NCBI GenBank assembly: GCA_963920525.1
Contig: OY986435.1
Coordinates: forward strand, 275,302,848-275,366,847
Direction: 5' to 3'
DNA: 64,000 bases
Source: Dichetophora obliterata
Taxonomy: Eukaryota > Arthropoda > Insecta > Diptera > Sciomyzidae
Made by a program: the position numbers and the translations under genes. The notes under the pieces were generated by a model, which saw only the letters and a program-made list of their open reading frames with translations, was not told the origin of the DNA and did not search any database. Of this stretch, positions 45,365 to 55,170 are shown piece by piece (the stretch's first letter is position 1; the number at the start of each line of letters is the position of its first letter).

Positions 45365-46175
45365 AGTGGTGTTCCGCAGGGAGCTATCTTAGCTCCCCAT
45401 TTGTATAGTATTTTCATTTATGATTTTCCACACTTATACAATGGTTCGACAGGCATCCTTTATGCAGATGATTCACTTGCATATGCACATGGGAACACTC
45501 CTATAGAAGCTCTAAATCGGGTCCGGGCTCACTTGGAAAAAATTAATATTTATTATTATAATTGGGGAATTAAGATAAACGCGTCCAAATCAGAAGCAAT
45601 ATGCATAAGGAATCCTTCTGGAAAATGCCACAGAGAAACGGTTCCGCAAAGTAAATTATTGACATTATCACTTAATGGTGCAAACATACCATTTAAAAAT
45701 GTAATAAAATACTTGGGAAATAATTTCCATAACCGTCTAAAATTTAATATACATGCGAATATAGTATTAAAAAAAGTAAGAAAAATTATGGGTAATTTCT
45801 CAAACCTTTTGAGAAATAAATATTTGCCAAAAAACACTAAACTGCTTATTTATAAAATAAGCATTCGTTCAGTGATAATGTATGGATTTCCTATTTGGTT
45901 TGCAATATCCCCTACTGTTGCGCAGCTTCTTGAAAAATTTGAGCGCAAAATTTTAAGACTGTGTATTGATCGAAATTTTGAGTCGTCTACCAAAAGATTT
46001 TCAAATTTTTATGTTTACAGACAAGCACGAGCTATTCCGCTTTGTAAATATTTACTAATACATCTGGAAAGAAGTGTCAGGAAACTTAATTTTATAGAAA
46101 ATGACTTGATTAATTTTGTTTTTGACTCGCAAAAAGATTTAAGTTGGTTTAACGCAAATTATATTTCACCAGTCG

Positions 46176-46436
46176 CAAGCGCGTCGGAAGCGAATTTCAT
46201 CTGGGGGGGCAGTATAAATGGGGGGGCAGTACAAATGGTGGTGCAAAAAAAGTTCACCAAAATTTCTTCACATGAAACATGAAGAAGAGAGAAAGAAGAG
46301 GAAAATATATAATACAAAAATATTATCGTTGTAAAAAAAACTGATATTTTGAATAACTTTTCCTTTTAAATTGTTTATCTAGCTAAAAAAGTGCGGGGGC
46401 AACTGCCCCCTTTACCCCCCGCTTCCGACGCCAATG
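46176..46436. mobile_element. 261-bp hAT-type MITE in the Jockey LINE
   Basis: An exact 8-bp TSD, ACCAGTCG, flanks it (46168-46175 and 46437-46444). The ends are CAAGCGCGTCGGAAGCG and, in complement, CATTGGCGTCGGAAGCG, 14 of 17 matching, followed inward by G-runs (GGGGGGGCAG / GGGGGTAAAGGGGGCAG). Removing it restores the LINE reading frame to its natural stop. There is no coding capacity. Confidence 0.9.
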
Positions 46437-46870
46437 ACCAGTCGGTATTATAAATGAAAACTTAAATTTGAATCCAGAAATTAGTTCAGCCATATCACTC
46501 CTGCCGGAATTTTACACTAAAGCAAGCCCTGGTACTTATAGAGGCTGACTAACTCTTAATGTAAAGTAGTTATTAAGTGTACATATGTAAATATCTTAAA
46601 TTTTGTTTTAATTTTTTATTATTTCCTTTCTTTATTATATTAGTTTTAAGTCGTTCATTGTTCTGATAATTCATCATAGTAACTTTTAATAATGCCGTGA
46701 GCAAGCATTTGTTCTTCTTTACTTTAATAACTTGCAGAATCTGTACGTTTTCTTATTTATTGTAATAGAATACTTATTTTTCTAAGTTTCTTTTTCTTCA
46801 ATGTTAAATTCTCCTATATGTACTATTGTAAAAGATTTGAAGTCTCAATAAATTTACTTACTTACTTTTA

Positions 46871-47400
46871 TTCATTCGAATTTATATATTGAAATTAACA
46901 ACTACAAAATAAATTTATTAAAATTTACCAAAATAAAATCATTACTAAAAATAAAAAAGAGCAGCAATATACCTATTTAGCACACGCTTGCTAAAGAATC
47001 AAAAATTGGAAATCAAAACTTTTCTGGAATCTTTCTTTATCTTTCCTGAATATCAAGATAAGGTCTTCATAACAACGTTCCACTTAACATTGCGATTTGA
47101 AAACCACGCAGCAAGCATTCATATTACTGATTCGCCGTCCACTTCAATCCTTTGTAGTTTGTAATATATTTCTCTTTAAACTTACTGTAAACAATATTTA
47201 CATAATTTTAATTTTACTGTTAATATTTTACTGTTAATATATTGTTAGTAGTTACTACCAACTACTCTTCTATAATAACTATCCATTTATTTTAATCAAG
47301 AATTCAACTGTGAACTTTCCACCAGTTAATATATTACTTCAACATGCGTTAAATCGTTCTTTTACAAATATAAATCCGTTGCCTATTTAAATTGACGTTT
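46871..47400. other. Non-coding DNA between Jockey and gypsy remnants
   Basis: Very AT-rich. It may include the untranslated leader of the gypsy-like remnant that follows, but no LTR was identified. Confidence 0.35.
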
Positions 47401-47643
47401 TGAATGATCCTTTAGATCACACAACAAACCCTCCATCACCACCAAATTCTCCAATTATCATTAATGCACAAAACACTACATAACCAAATAATATCGATTG
47501 AGTTACTATCATTTTGGCAACCATGTCCAGAAGCCTGGTTTGCACAGTCAGAAGTACAATTTACGTTAAATAATATAACTTATGATAATATTATGTATCA
47601 AAATATTATTGTTGCACTTCCACCTGAAGTTGTCACCAAGATA

Positions 47644-49378
47644 CTACACTCAGAAAAAACACCTATCTTTTTGTGATAAAAAATTTCTCTATTTTCGATA
47701 ATAGAAATTTTCTTTATTTCAAATAAAATTTACTTCAATTATAATAAATTTTCACATATTTGAAGAAATACTTCCTTCCTTGTGGGATATGAAAATATTT
47801 TATCTCTCTAATAATGTTAAGTATTTTTCTCTCACTGAAAAAATCTCATTTATAGAGAAAAAATATAGAAAATGAGAAATGTTCTCTATTGTTGATAAAT
47901 AATTCACTATGCGAAATATTTTCTTCAAAAACAACAAATCCTTTCTCAAAAATACAAAAGGCTTCTTTTCAAAAATCGATATATTTTTCTTATATTGAAT
48001 GAGGTACGAAAAAAATAGAAAGCGTGAGAGCAATTGATTAATACTGTGAAAAGCAAGTGTTGCATATTCTGCATATTATGACGATTGTTCCTTCAAAAGG
48101 TTTTTTTTTACTTAACATAGCTACAAAAAGTGATGTTGTTTCCCTGTAGGAAAATCAACTTATTTAGTTGAAAAAGTAGTTTTTTGTCAACCACAACTAG
48201 TTGAAATTCTGACTTTTTTCCATAGAACGAACTAACATATTTTGTATGGTGATGTCCGCTAAATAAGTCAATTGACTTTCATCTGCATATGTTTTCAACT
48301 ACTTGTTAAATTAGTTGAATTCAAATTATTTTTTTAACTTCTTTAAAATAAATCAATTGAAAACTAGTTAATATTCAACTTACTGAAAATGAATTTAAAA
48401 GCATAAAAATTTTAAATTTCTAAAAAAAAAAATAAAAAAAAATACATAAATTCATATTAGTGAAAGCCAATATGATATCTGATATGTGATATTAATAATA
48501 TTTGATGAAATAGCATGGTTAAATATGTATAAACTTGTAATCCAATAAAAATTTTTAATAAAAAAATGTCAAAATCAATAAGCCACTTGTTTTGAAGTAG
48601 TTTTTGAATTACTTCTTATATAATGCAATAAAAACTATTCAAAATTAAAGTGGGTGCCACCTTAATATAATACAAAGTAGTTCATAAACTAGTTTATTCT
48701 AAACTAGTTTTTTAGTTAGTTTGTTCCTATAGGGTTATTACTACTGTTTCTTTGGATGCATTTACAAAATCGTTTTTCAGAATAAATTTCTGGAATATTT
48801 ATAAAGAGTCCCAAAAAACAATGCCACAACAATAATTCTACCTCTTAACACATTTTTAACTAATATTTTTAAAACCGAATCACAATTTGATATTAATACT
48901 TCTATGCGTACAACTCAGTTAAAACAAATGTTTGATAAAAATAATTTTTTAATCGTAATTGCGGATATACTTCTGTGTTTTAAAGAAAAATGTACGCAAT
49001 AAAGAAATATGTTGTATCAGTGTTAAGATAATATATCTTTCTTTAAAAAAAAAGTGTTATTTTTTGTGAGAAACTATAAACGCAACTTAAAGAAAGCATT
49101 TATTAAAATTAAATAAATATTTCTCTGTTTTCGAGAAAAATTTACACAATAAAGAAAACGCTTGAACGTATTATAAAGAAATATTTTTCTATTAAACAGA
49201 AGGTGTCTTTTATTAATGAGAAAATATTTCTCTTTTTCATGGAAGCTTTTTGCCATTTATAGGGAATTTTTGGGATCACATTTAGAGAAAAGCATTCTCT
49301 GGAGCAAAGTCAATACCATTTTTCACTTAATATGATGCCTTTTTTCTCATATTCCGATAAACTTTTTTCTGAGTGTAG
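47644..49378. mobile_element. Non-coding DNA element with CTACACTCAGAAAAAA ends
   Basis: The inverted ends CTACACTCAGAAAAAA lie at 47644-47659 and, in complement, 49363-49378, with 16 of 16 matching. It interrupts the gypsy gag between K-I and D-V-I codons. The TSD is not clear (perhaps GATA/GATG). The interior is full of TTTCTCT/AGAGAAA motifs in both orientations and has no coding capacity. A smaller element is nested at 48142-48734. Superfamily undetermined. Confidence 0.7.
48142..48734. mobile_element. 593-bp MITE rich in AACTAGTT palindromes
   Basis: The ends are CCCTGTAGGAAAATCAACT and, in complement, CCCTATAGGAACAAACTAAC. AACTAGTT or close variants recur throughout (48190-48205, 48370-48380, 48690-48715). 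The TSD is not resolved. It lies inside the CTACACTCAG element. Confidence 0.55.
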
Positions 49379-50114
49379 ATGTGATTCAATATCCACCTTT
49401 AACTAATAAATATAATCACATCAAAAAGATTATTCTTGATCGATTTTCTCTCAGTGAGGAGAATCGCTAAGAAAAAATTTTAAATGACACTCAATTAGAT
49501 CATCGAAAACCATCTGAGTTCTTTCGCACGTACACAAGCAGGTCAATTTTCATTAATTAACCGTGACCTATTGTTCAAATTATGGGTGACAAAATTACCA
49601 CAACAACTTCAAATCCACCTTGCTTCAAACACTAGTTCATCTATCTATCACAAACTATCATTGGCAGATAAAATTTTTGAGATTTCAAATTTTGTCTTTA
49701 TCATCAAACGCTACTATTAACAACGTTGACCTTTGAATTCAAAATTTTTTTTAAAATGACAACTAGCATTTGTGAAAACATGAACAAATTATCTTCCGAA
49801 GTAATGGAGTTTAAAAAAAATAACTACCAAAAAAGAATTCAATAAGCGGATGGTATCAAAATTCAACAGAAAAAGTAAATGCAGAAAATTTATATTGTTG
49901 GTATCATTCGAAGTTTGGGTTAAGTGCAACAAAATGTATATCACCTTGTAATTTTAATAAAGAAAAATAAAATTCAAAATTCTAGTTCTAAGACTTTAAA
50001 CTAAAAAATGCCATTTTATTGACGACTCTGGGTGGGATAAGCCCTTAAGTTTCTATGAAAGAGAATAACAATATCATTTCATCTGAGGCCTCTTGCCGTC
50101 TATTTGTTTATGAT

Positions 50115-50917
50115 TCTAAACAAAATAAAGTTTCTTATTGAGACAGGTGCAATAGTTTTCAATATACCTGTTTCTAAATTTAAACCTAATAATTCTTCTT
50201 ATTCTTTTGTATTAGCTGCAAATGGATCAAATATATAAACTTTGGATGGTATAATTCTTAAATGTAATATCGGACTTAAACGAGACTTTGAATTTAATTT
50301 TGTTTTAGTTTAATCATTGATGCCAATTTGCTCGAAAAATTCGGCATTATTATCGACATGAAAAACAAACAAATCATAGACCCTGATACTAATTTGTCCG
50401 TCCGTTCTTATTCTAATATATGTCAGATTTCAACCCTTAAATATTCAATAGAAGAAAATCAATTTTCTAATATTTTACAATAATTTCCATCGATTGTCTC
50501 TGAACACCCGAGATACAAAAGAGATTAAACATTCAACTGTTCATAAAATGGAAACAACTGATGTCCTTCCATTTTAAAAACCTAGGCGTCTGGAAAACGC
50601 AATACAAAAAATAGCGAAAACTGAATTCAAATACCTTGTAAAAGTAGGTACTTGTAGACCATCTAGATCTCCAACTGCATCACCATTACGTTTACTACCT
50701 AAAAAGGAACAAAATGATTGGAGACCATGTGGAGATTATAGAAGGTTGAATTTTATTACAATTCCCGATAGATATCCATTACCACATATCCATGATCTCA
50801 GTATCGATTTAATCAACAAAACTATTTTTTCCAAAATTGATCTCACTAGAGCGTACCTCCAAATTCCCATGGATGAAGAAGACATTTCTAAAACTGCTAT
50901 TACAACACCACGATTTT
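50115..50917 (+). pseudogene. gypsy-like pol remnant: protease and partial reverse transcriptase
   Basis: The protease reads KFLIETGAIVFNIPVSKF near 50128-50185, so the catalytic D-T-G is E-T-G. NKQIIDPDTNLSVRS near 50370-50405 matches the linker before the polymerase. The reverse transcriptase follows: [85 protein letters not shown] and ISKTAITTP (50578-50910). This is the N-terminal half of a gypsy polymerase, including the first catalytic Asp in SKID. It stops where the foldback element begins, before the YxDD motif, and nothing of gypsy was found beyond. The frame is open for 84 codons from 50746 but broken upstream. Confidence 0.78.
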
Positions 50918-51196
50918 ATTTAATGTTAATAACTATTTCACTTCGAAAATATGCTAAATTTCAGCAAAAACTAATCAAAATTTGCTATTCCAGTTTATAA
51001 TAACTTAGCAAAATTTTTATAAAATTCAAGCAAAATTTTGCAAAGTTATTATAAACTGCAAAAGCAAAATTTTGCTTAATTCAAGCAAATATTTGCTAAG
51101 TTATTATAAATGGGAATCGGAAATATTGATTCGTTTTTGTTGAAATCTAGCATATTTTGGAAGTGAAATAATTATTAACATTAAATTAAATTGGAA
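50912..51196. repeat. Foldback element, ~100-bp inverted arms
   Basis: The segment from TTTAATGTTAATAACTATTT at about 50918 through TTTATAATAACTTAGCA (about 51009) recurs inverted between about 51092 and 51193. The centre is near 51055. Related AGCAAATATTTGCTT motifs continue to about 51480, so the full element may extend that far. It starts exactly where the gypsy reverse transcriptase is cut. Confidence 0.7.
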
Positions 51197-51659
51197 AATA
51201 ACTAATATTTGGAAACTTGAACCTCGCTGGCGTGAGTTTAAGTGCATGGGTGCAAGTTTAACCAATCGTCGCCTAATTTTCTTCATTGGGAATAAACGTG
51301 AGCTCGTGTGTTTGAGAAAAATTTGCTTGAATTTAGTAAAAATTTGCTATTTGCTTGAGTTTAGTAAAAATTTGCTATTTGAGCTTATAAAAACTTAGCA
51401 AAATATTTGCTTGATTTGTTATCAGTTAATAATAACTTAGAAAATATTTGCTTGAATTCAATCTAATTTTGCTTTTTCCTAAATGCATGAGGAGTGATTT
51501 CAATTTTTTTTTTTTTTATTAATTGCAATCTATCTTGTTATATTCAGCAAATGAGATATTTGGTCAGAAATAACAGCATAGAGTATTACATTAAATACGT
51601 CTACATTACAATCATTCTATTATAATCTACCTATTATAATCATTATAATCTACCTATTA

Positions 51660-51960
51660 TAATCGTGCTTCTCCGCATGGCCGCTGTAGTAGATATCACA
51701 GGGTGCATGCCGAATGCAACCCTGTCTCTTCCATCGCATTTCTTGGATAGCAGTGATATCAGCTTTGTATATGTCCAAGACATCAGTCAGTTAGATACAG
51801 GCACCTTCCCAATTAAGGGTTCGGACATTCCAGGTGCATATCCGTAAATCATTATCAGTTTTTCGTTTGCGGTAGTCATCATCAGTTTTGGGGATAATTT
51901 TTCTTCTATTCTTATTTGTTTTCATTGAAATTGGTTTTTACGGGTGGGCTTCAAACCCGA
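51660..51960 (-). pseudogene. RTE-clade LINE endonuclease fragment
   Basis: Read right to left the frame gives DDDYRKRKTDNDLRICTWNV, then RTLNWEGACI, LTDVLDIYKADITAIQEMRW and RQGCIRHAPCDIYYSGHAEK. This is the start of an RTE/BovB-type apurinic endonuclease, including the catalytic Glu in QEMRW. One in-frame stop lies after GACI. It begins at its proper N-terminus and breaks off at about 51660 next to tandem CTACCTATTATAATCATTAT units. Nothing else of the LINE was seen. About 95 codons remain of the roughly 950-residue protein. Confidence 0.75.
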
Positions 51961-53509
51961 CGCACAACCTATTTTAGGCCTAGGGAGGCCCACCGCTATT
52001 CCTACTATTGCGCTATTTCCTTACTATTGTTGTTAAAGTTAATTGTTTAAGCAAAGGTTTGCACTTTTATTCACTAACACGATTGGTCTGGAACTGATTT
52101 CAATTTAGCAATCTTTTTCTAAAATCTCTTCGTGATTGAGCAAAATTTTACTGATTTGCTTTTAATCAATATTTTAAAACAATTCTGAAACTTTGGAAAA
52201 AATTGTCTTCTATGTACTTCTATTTAGAAAAATAATCAGTTTTTAATTACTTCACTTAAAAAATTAATCGCCTGCAGAAAGTTTCAATGGGAAAAAATTT
52301 TCATTACTTAATTTTAGGGAATTATTAGATTATGTTTACTATATTTAAAGAAAGATATACGCTGAAACAAATGTTTCCTAAAGAGAAATATACTAAAATT
52401 TTCCATATCTATACAGAAATTTTTCGTAGAATATCATTATTCCTTACGACCACGTGTGAAGGTAGCCTTAATTTTCCTTTTTCTTTCTCCCTTTTTTCGA
52501 AGAGGCACTTTTTCATTATAAACGGGCTTAGAAGTTGCATGGGGTTATCAAAATCACCCAAAAAAGTTTTTGAAAAATAAGAGGATACCATCCTCTCCCG
52601 CAAGGACAAAGTTGTTTTTGAGAAAAAAAGTAAGAAACAACAATATTAAAACGCTTTTGATTTATACTGGGAGTTAAAAAAAAACAAGGTTGTCTGAATA
52701 ACGAATTGCGGACTTGAATTAACGAATTAATTAGAGCCATTGGAATAGGTCTTAAAATCCTGGTTCATAACAGCCAAAATAATCAATACGTCAAGTTCCA
52801 TGATCGTGCTTTGCGTAGTTTTTAACTAATAAGTGTCTGACAATTTTCAAATACTTCACTTTACGCAATGTCTTTTATAAGTACACTCGCGCCATGCAAG
52901 AATAATAAAAATTTTGTATCCTATCGATTCTTCATTACTAATAGAATTTTTTCACACAAACGAGATCGTCGAACATGCTACCGATACAAAGATACATCAA
53001 TCAGAAGTTAAACATTGATGAGCGTATTTATTTGCATATCTATCTCGCGATTAGTAGCTAGTCAATATAATGCATTTAGTAATCGATAATTGATAATGTA
53101 TTTACAGAATGTAATTTGACACCGGCAAGTTGTATAAATGACTGATACCCTGGATATTTTCAAATAATTAAAATTTATTTTTTGTACATTTTGCGACTTA
53201 TTCTAAAGCCCCTTAATTAAATGCAAGTATACAAGCAGGATACTTTATAAGATATTTAAAAAACATCTTATTTTCGAGTTTCGTGCTCACAAAAATTTTA
53301 AGCGGCCAAATATGCAACGTATCGTAGATTAGCCCATATGTCTTAAAGCAAAAATAAGTATAGACTTTACCTAACAATATCTTGCCAAACACGATGCCAC
53401 TCATGATTTTAACCCACAGTGTCAAGTGTGGAGGATATTTGAATCTCAAGTTATACTCGATACTTTAATGCTTGAACTTAAGGGTTCATTCTGGTTAGTT
53501 GGGTCCAAA
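51961..53509. other. Non-coding DNA
   Basis: The first 60 bases may still be RTE 5' untranslated sequence (AGGCCTAGGGAGGCCCACC). The rest is AT-rich with no supported gene. Open frames of 66-82 codons at 52332-52740 and 53213-53449 overlap on both strands and lack domains. Confidence 0.4.
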
Positions 53510-54125
53510 AAATGTTTTTCCATTTTCAATAGCTATAACTGTGCAGGAAGCAGAAAGTAGCTCAGAATCCTTTTATGCTGTATTCCTGGACAGAGGTATT
53601 ATCTCGGTGAAAGCAGATGAACTGGCTCGTGCAGGTACTACTAGCAATTACCTACAGATAAGAAAAGTCTTGGTATTCCTCTCACTACAAGTAAACTCCT
53701 TACAAATGAACTATCCTGCATTAAAACCAACAACAGATGGTCAGCAGGTAAAACGTAAAATATAACGCGGCAAATCTGTCCCAAACTCACAAGAACTCAT
53801 TTCTCTTAGTAGAGACCACATCAGTGCCATGGTAGGGGTCCTCATAGGGCATTAGCTGATTGGCAGTCACGCTCGGAGATTGAAAATGCCCCACAACGAC
53901 TTCTGCAGAAGCTGTAGAGATGAGGAGTAGGAAGAATCTACAGTACACTTCCTCTGCACTTGCTCAACACTTATGCAACTTCACTTATGCAACTGGTGTT
54001 TCAATGACCTTGACGTGCTCTCGGAATCTTCAGTATACCGAATTCTTTGATTAGTCATCTTGGCCTAAGTGTGTCTCGTTTGAGGCTGCCAAATTAACTT
54101 TACGCATCCCAACTATTAACATTTA
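53510..54125 (+). pseudogene. Jockey/R1-like LINE C-terminus: RNase H end and CCHC domain
   Basis: The frames encode QEAESSSESFYAVFLDRGI and then VKADELARAGTT (the end of an RNase H domain, ...KADELAR). Next come GIPLTTSKLLTNELSC and NNRW, SRDHISAMVGVL, and DWQSRSEIENAPQRLLQKL in an alternate frame. The zinc-binding CRSCRDEE...ESTVHFLCTC lies near 53905-53955. The block order matches the tails of Jockey/R1-type ORF2 proteins that carry an extra RNase H. Frameshifts are present at about 53765, 53850 and 53925. The upstream polymerase is absent. Confidence 0.65.
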
Positions 54126-54173
54126 TTGTTATACAGTTACTGTAAGTACATAATTTAATCGTAGGTTATAAAA

Positions 54174-54548
54174 TTAATTCAGCATGATATCGTTTTTAAA
54201 TGCTACCCTGTTTCGGGTTATTTTAATCGAGCTGCAGATAGTGTTGAACGTTTTGGTCATATTGTAAACCGGGTCATATTTGCCATAATTAGTTCTTCTA
54301 TAGGGTATATAGAACAATTGCCTTTGCCTAAAATTTCTTGCAGGTGCATAAAATTTGAAAAGAGATAGAAGTGGTGCACAATCAATATGATTCATCACTA
54401 CATCCCGAGCAAATAAGGCGAGAAAATACTTTCGCCGGAACTCCAAAGACTTTAGTCCAAGAAGAGCACATCGCGCTTCATAGGAAGGCATAAAATCCCA
54501 GTGAAGCTTGCGAATATTATACAAAAAGGGCAAATCGAGATTCGTAAT
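54174..54548 (-). pseudogene. LINE ORF2 C-terminus (CR1/Jockey-like)
   Basis: An open stretch of 119 codons reads KLHWDFMPSYEARCALLGL, KSLEFRRKYFLALFARDVV, HIDCAPLLSLFKFYAPARNF and FYIPYRRTNYGKYDPVYNM. It matches a block seen at the very C-terminus of many CR1/Jockey-type ORF2 proteins (SYE.RC.LL....L..RR...., RTNYG.N.P). It is intact over this length but lacks everything upstream, including the polymerase, so it is a truncated remnant. It lies tail to tail with the RNase H fragment at 53510-54125. Confidence 0.72.
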
Positions 54549-55004
54549 GGTTCAAAAGTTATGAATCTCCGAGCCGACCATGTCAAAACAGGTAGCGGCG
54601 CACTACACTTAAAACTTTGTACGCGTTTTCGAGCTGATGACTCTCAAAACTCAGTCAAACTCAAACGAATGTTCATGTTTTTTTTAAATACGCGTATTTA
54701 AGTTACCTCACACTTAGAACTATTTTCTATTATAGTAGAAAAATTCAGTTTTATTTAATTATAACAACCAATGCACTATAGGAAATTTCATCGATTTGCT
54801 GGCCAAAAGTAAAAAAGTATGAATGTTTTTTTAAAATTCTTTTGTTTACTATCTCATAAAGAATTCATCAAAATATTGTTTACTATAAAAATTATTTTAA
54901 AAAACTTCTGAGTTTTGGCAGTAAGAACTGCATATTATTTTGTTCTTTTTTTATTTTTAAAATAGAAATCCAAAAGTAATCGTTATTATACTTAAAATAT
55001 TCAA

Positions 55005-55170
55005 ACACTCAAATGTTTATAAGACAGCACCAAGACGAAATTATAATTACTAATGCAGACAAGGGTTACAATACAGTTGTAATGTACAAAGAAGAATATA
55101 AGGAAAAAATTAAACAATACTTTAAAGATAAGGTCGAGTTCTGTAATCCCATTTTGTATTTTTAGAGGTA
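55005..55170 (+). pseudogene. Penelope-like reverse transcriptase fragment within hAT copy 2
   Basis: The frame reads NTQMFIRQHQDEIIITNADK followed by GYNTVVMYKEEYKEKIKQYF, close to the (I/V)TKADKG..VV...(E/D)Y block of Penelope-like elements. It is open for about 45 codons to a stop near 55165. The fragment at 23741-23960 on the other strand is its counterpart in copy 1, with shared flanks. Both end in the same CCCATTTTGTATTT sequence. This copy is the better preserved and supports the family assignment. Confidence 0.55.

Larger units (their letters stand above)
37467..46548 (+). pseudogene. Jockey-type ORF2 (endonuclease and reverse transcriptase), twice interrupted
   Basis: The start at 37467 overlaps the end of ORF1. 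The endonuclease shows YNVRSL, CFLQETHLS (catalytic Glu) and IIGGDFNSKHISWN. A single TAA at 37962 interrupts it, after which the same frame resumes (FIRICDLIPSFPNG, FSDYFPL), and a frameshift lies near 38380. The reverse transcriptase runs NAKRSAGPDNISNF, WKVAKIIPIQK, NNFRPISLLSNLGKLLEH and VALDVEKAFDNAYHDG up to SG at 39239, where BEL is inserted. It resumes at 45365 with SGVPQGAILAPHLY, then GILYADDSLAYAHG (YADD intact) and the thumb. The MITE cuts the last segment at 46175. Beyond it the frame continues GIINENLNLNPEI to TGA 46546-46548. Few inherited lesions besides the insertions. Confidence 0.85.
36190..46870 (+). mobile_element. Jockey-type LINE, split by a BEL element and a MITE
   Basis: A LINE runs left to right with ORF1 (zinc-knuckle gag), an 11-bp overlap, and ORF2 (endonuclease, reverse transcriptase). 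It ends after ORF2 with TCAATAAATTTACTTACTTAC near 46850-46865. Excising BEL (39240-45364, with one AGTGG) and the MITE (46176-46436, with one 8-bp TSD) restores a continuous ORF2 frame across both joins. Without them it is about 4.3 kb, normal for Jockey elements. No RNase H was seen. The 5' limit near 36190-36250 is approximate. Confidence 0.85.
47464..49975 (+). pseudogene. gypsy-like gag pseudogene, split by a DNA element
   Basis: The left part (47464-47643) reads SFWQPCPEAWFAQSEVQFTL, YDNIMYQNIIVALPPEVVTKI. This is the start of a gag family common in insect gypsy elements, usually PPFWP.DP..WF.Q.E.QF. The right part resumes at 49379 with DVIQYPPLTNKYNHIKKIIL, DRFSLSEENR and HRKPSEFF, then LLFKLWVTKLPQQLQIHLA near 49560-49640. 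It ends with a zinc-binding WYHSKFGLSATKCISPC near 49895-49955 (the expected first Cys is present as CW). Stops occur in several places, for example near 49470. Gag would form the particle shell; this copy cannot. Confidence 0.72.
47400..50917 (+). mobile_element. Decayed gypsy-like LTR retrotransposon internal region
   Basis: Gag, zinc-knuckle, protease and reverse transcriptase remnants follow in order on the plus strand. They are interrupted by a DNA element at 47644-49378 and cut off inside the reverse transcriptase at about 50911, where a foldback element begins. RNase H, integrase and LTRs were not found. All frames carry multiple lesions. Confidence 0.75.

Noticed and set aside
54769..54790. 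Whether the CACTATAGG element could be piggyBac
   Set aside because: The target duplication is CAATG, not TTAA, and the ends do not start CCC.
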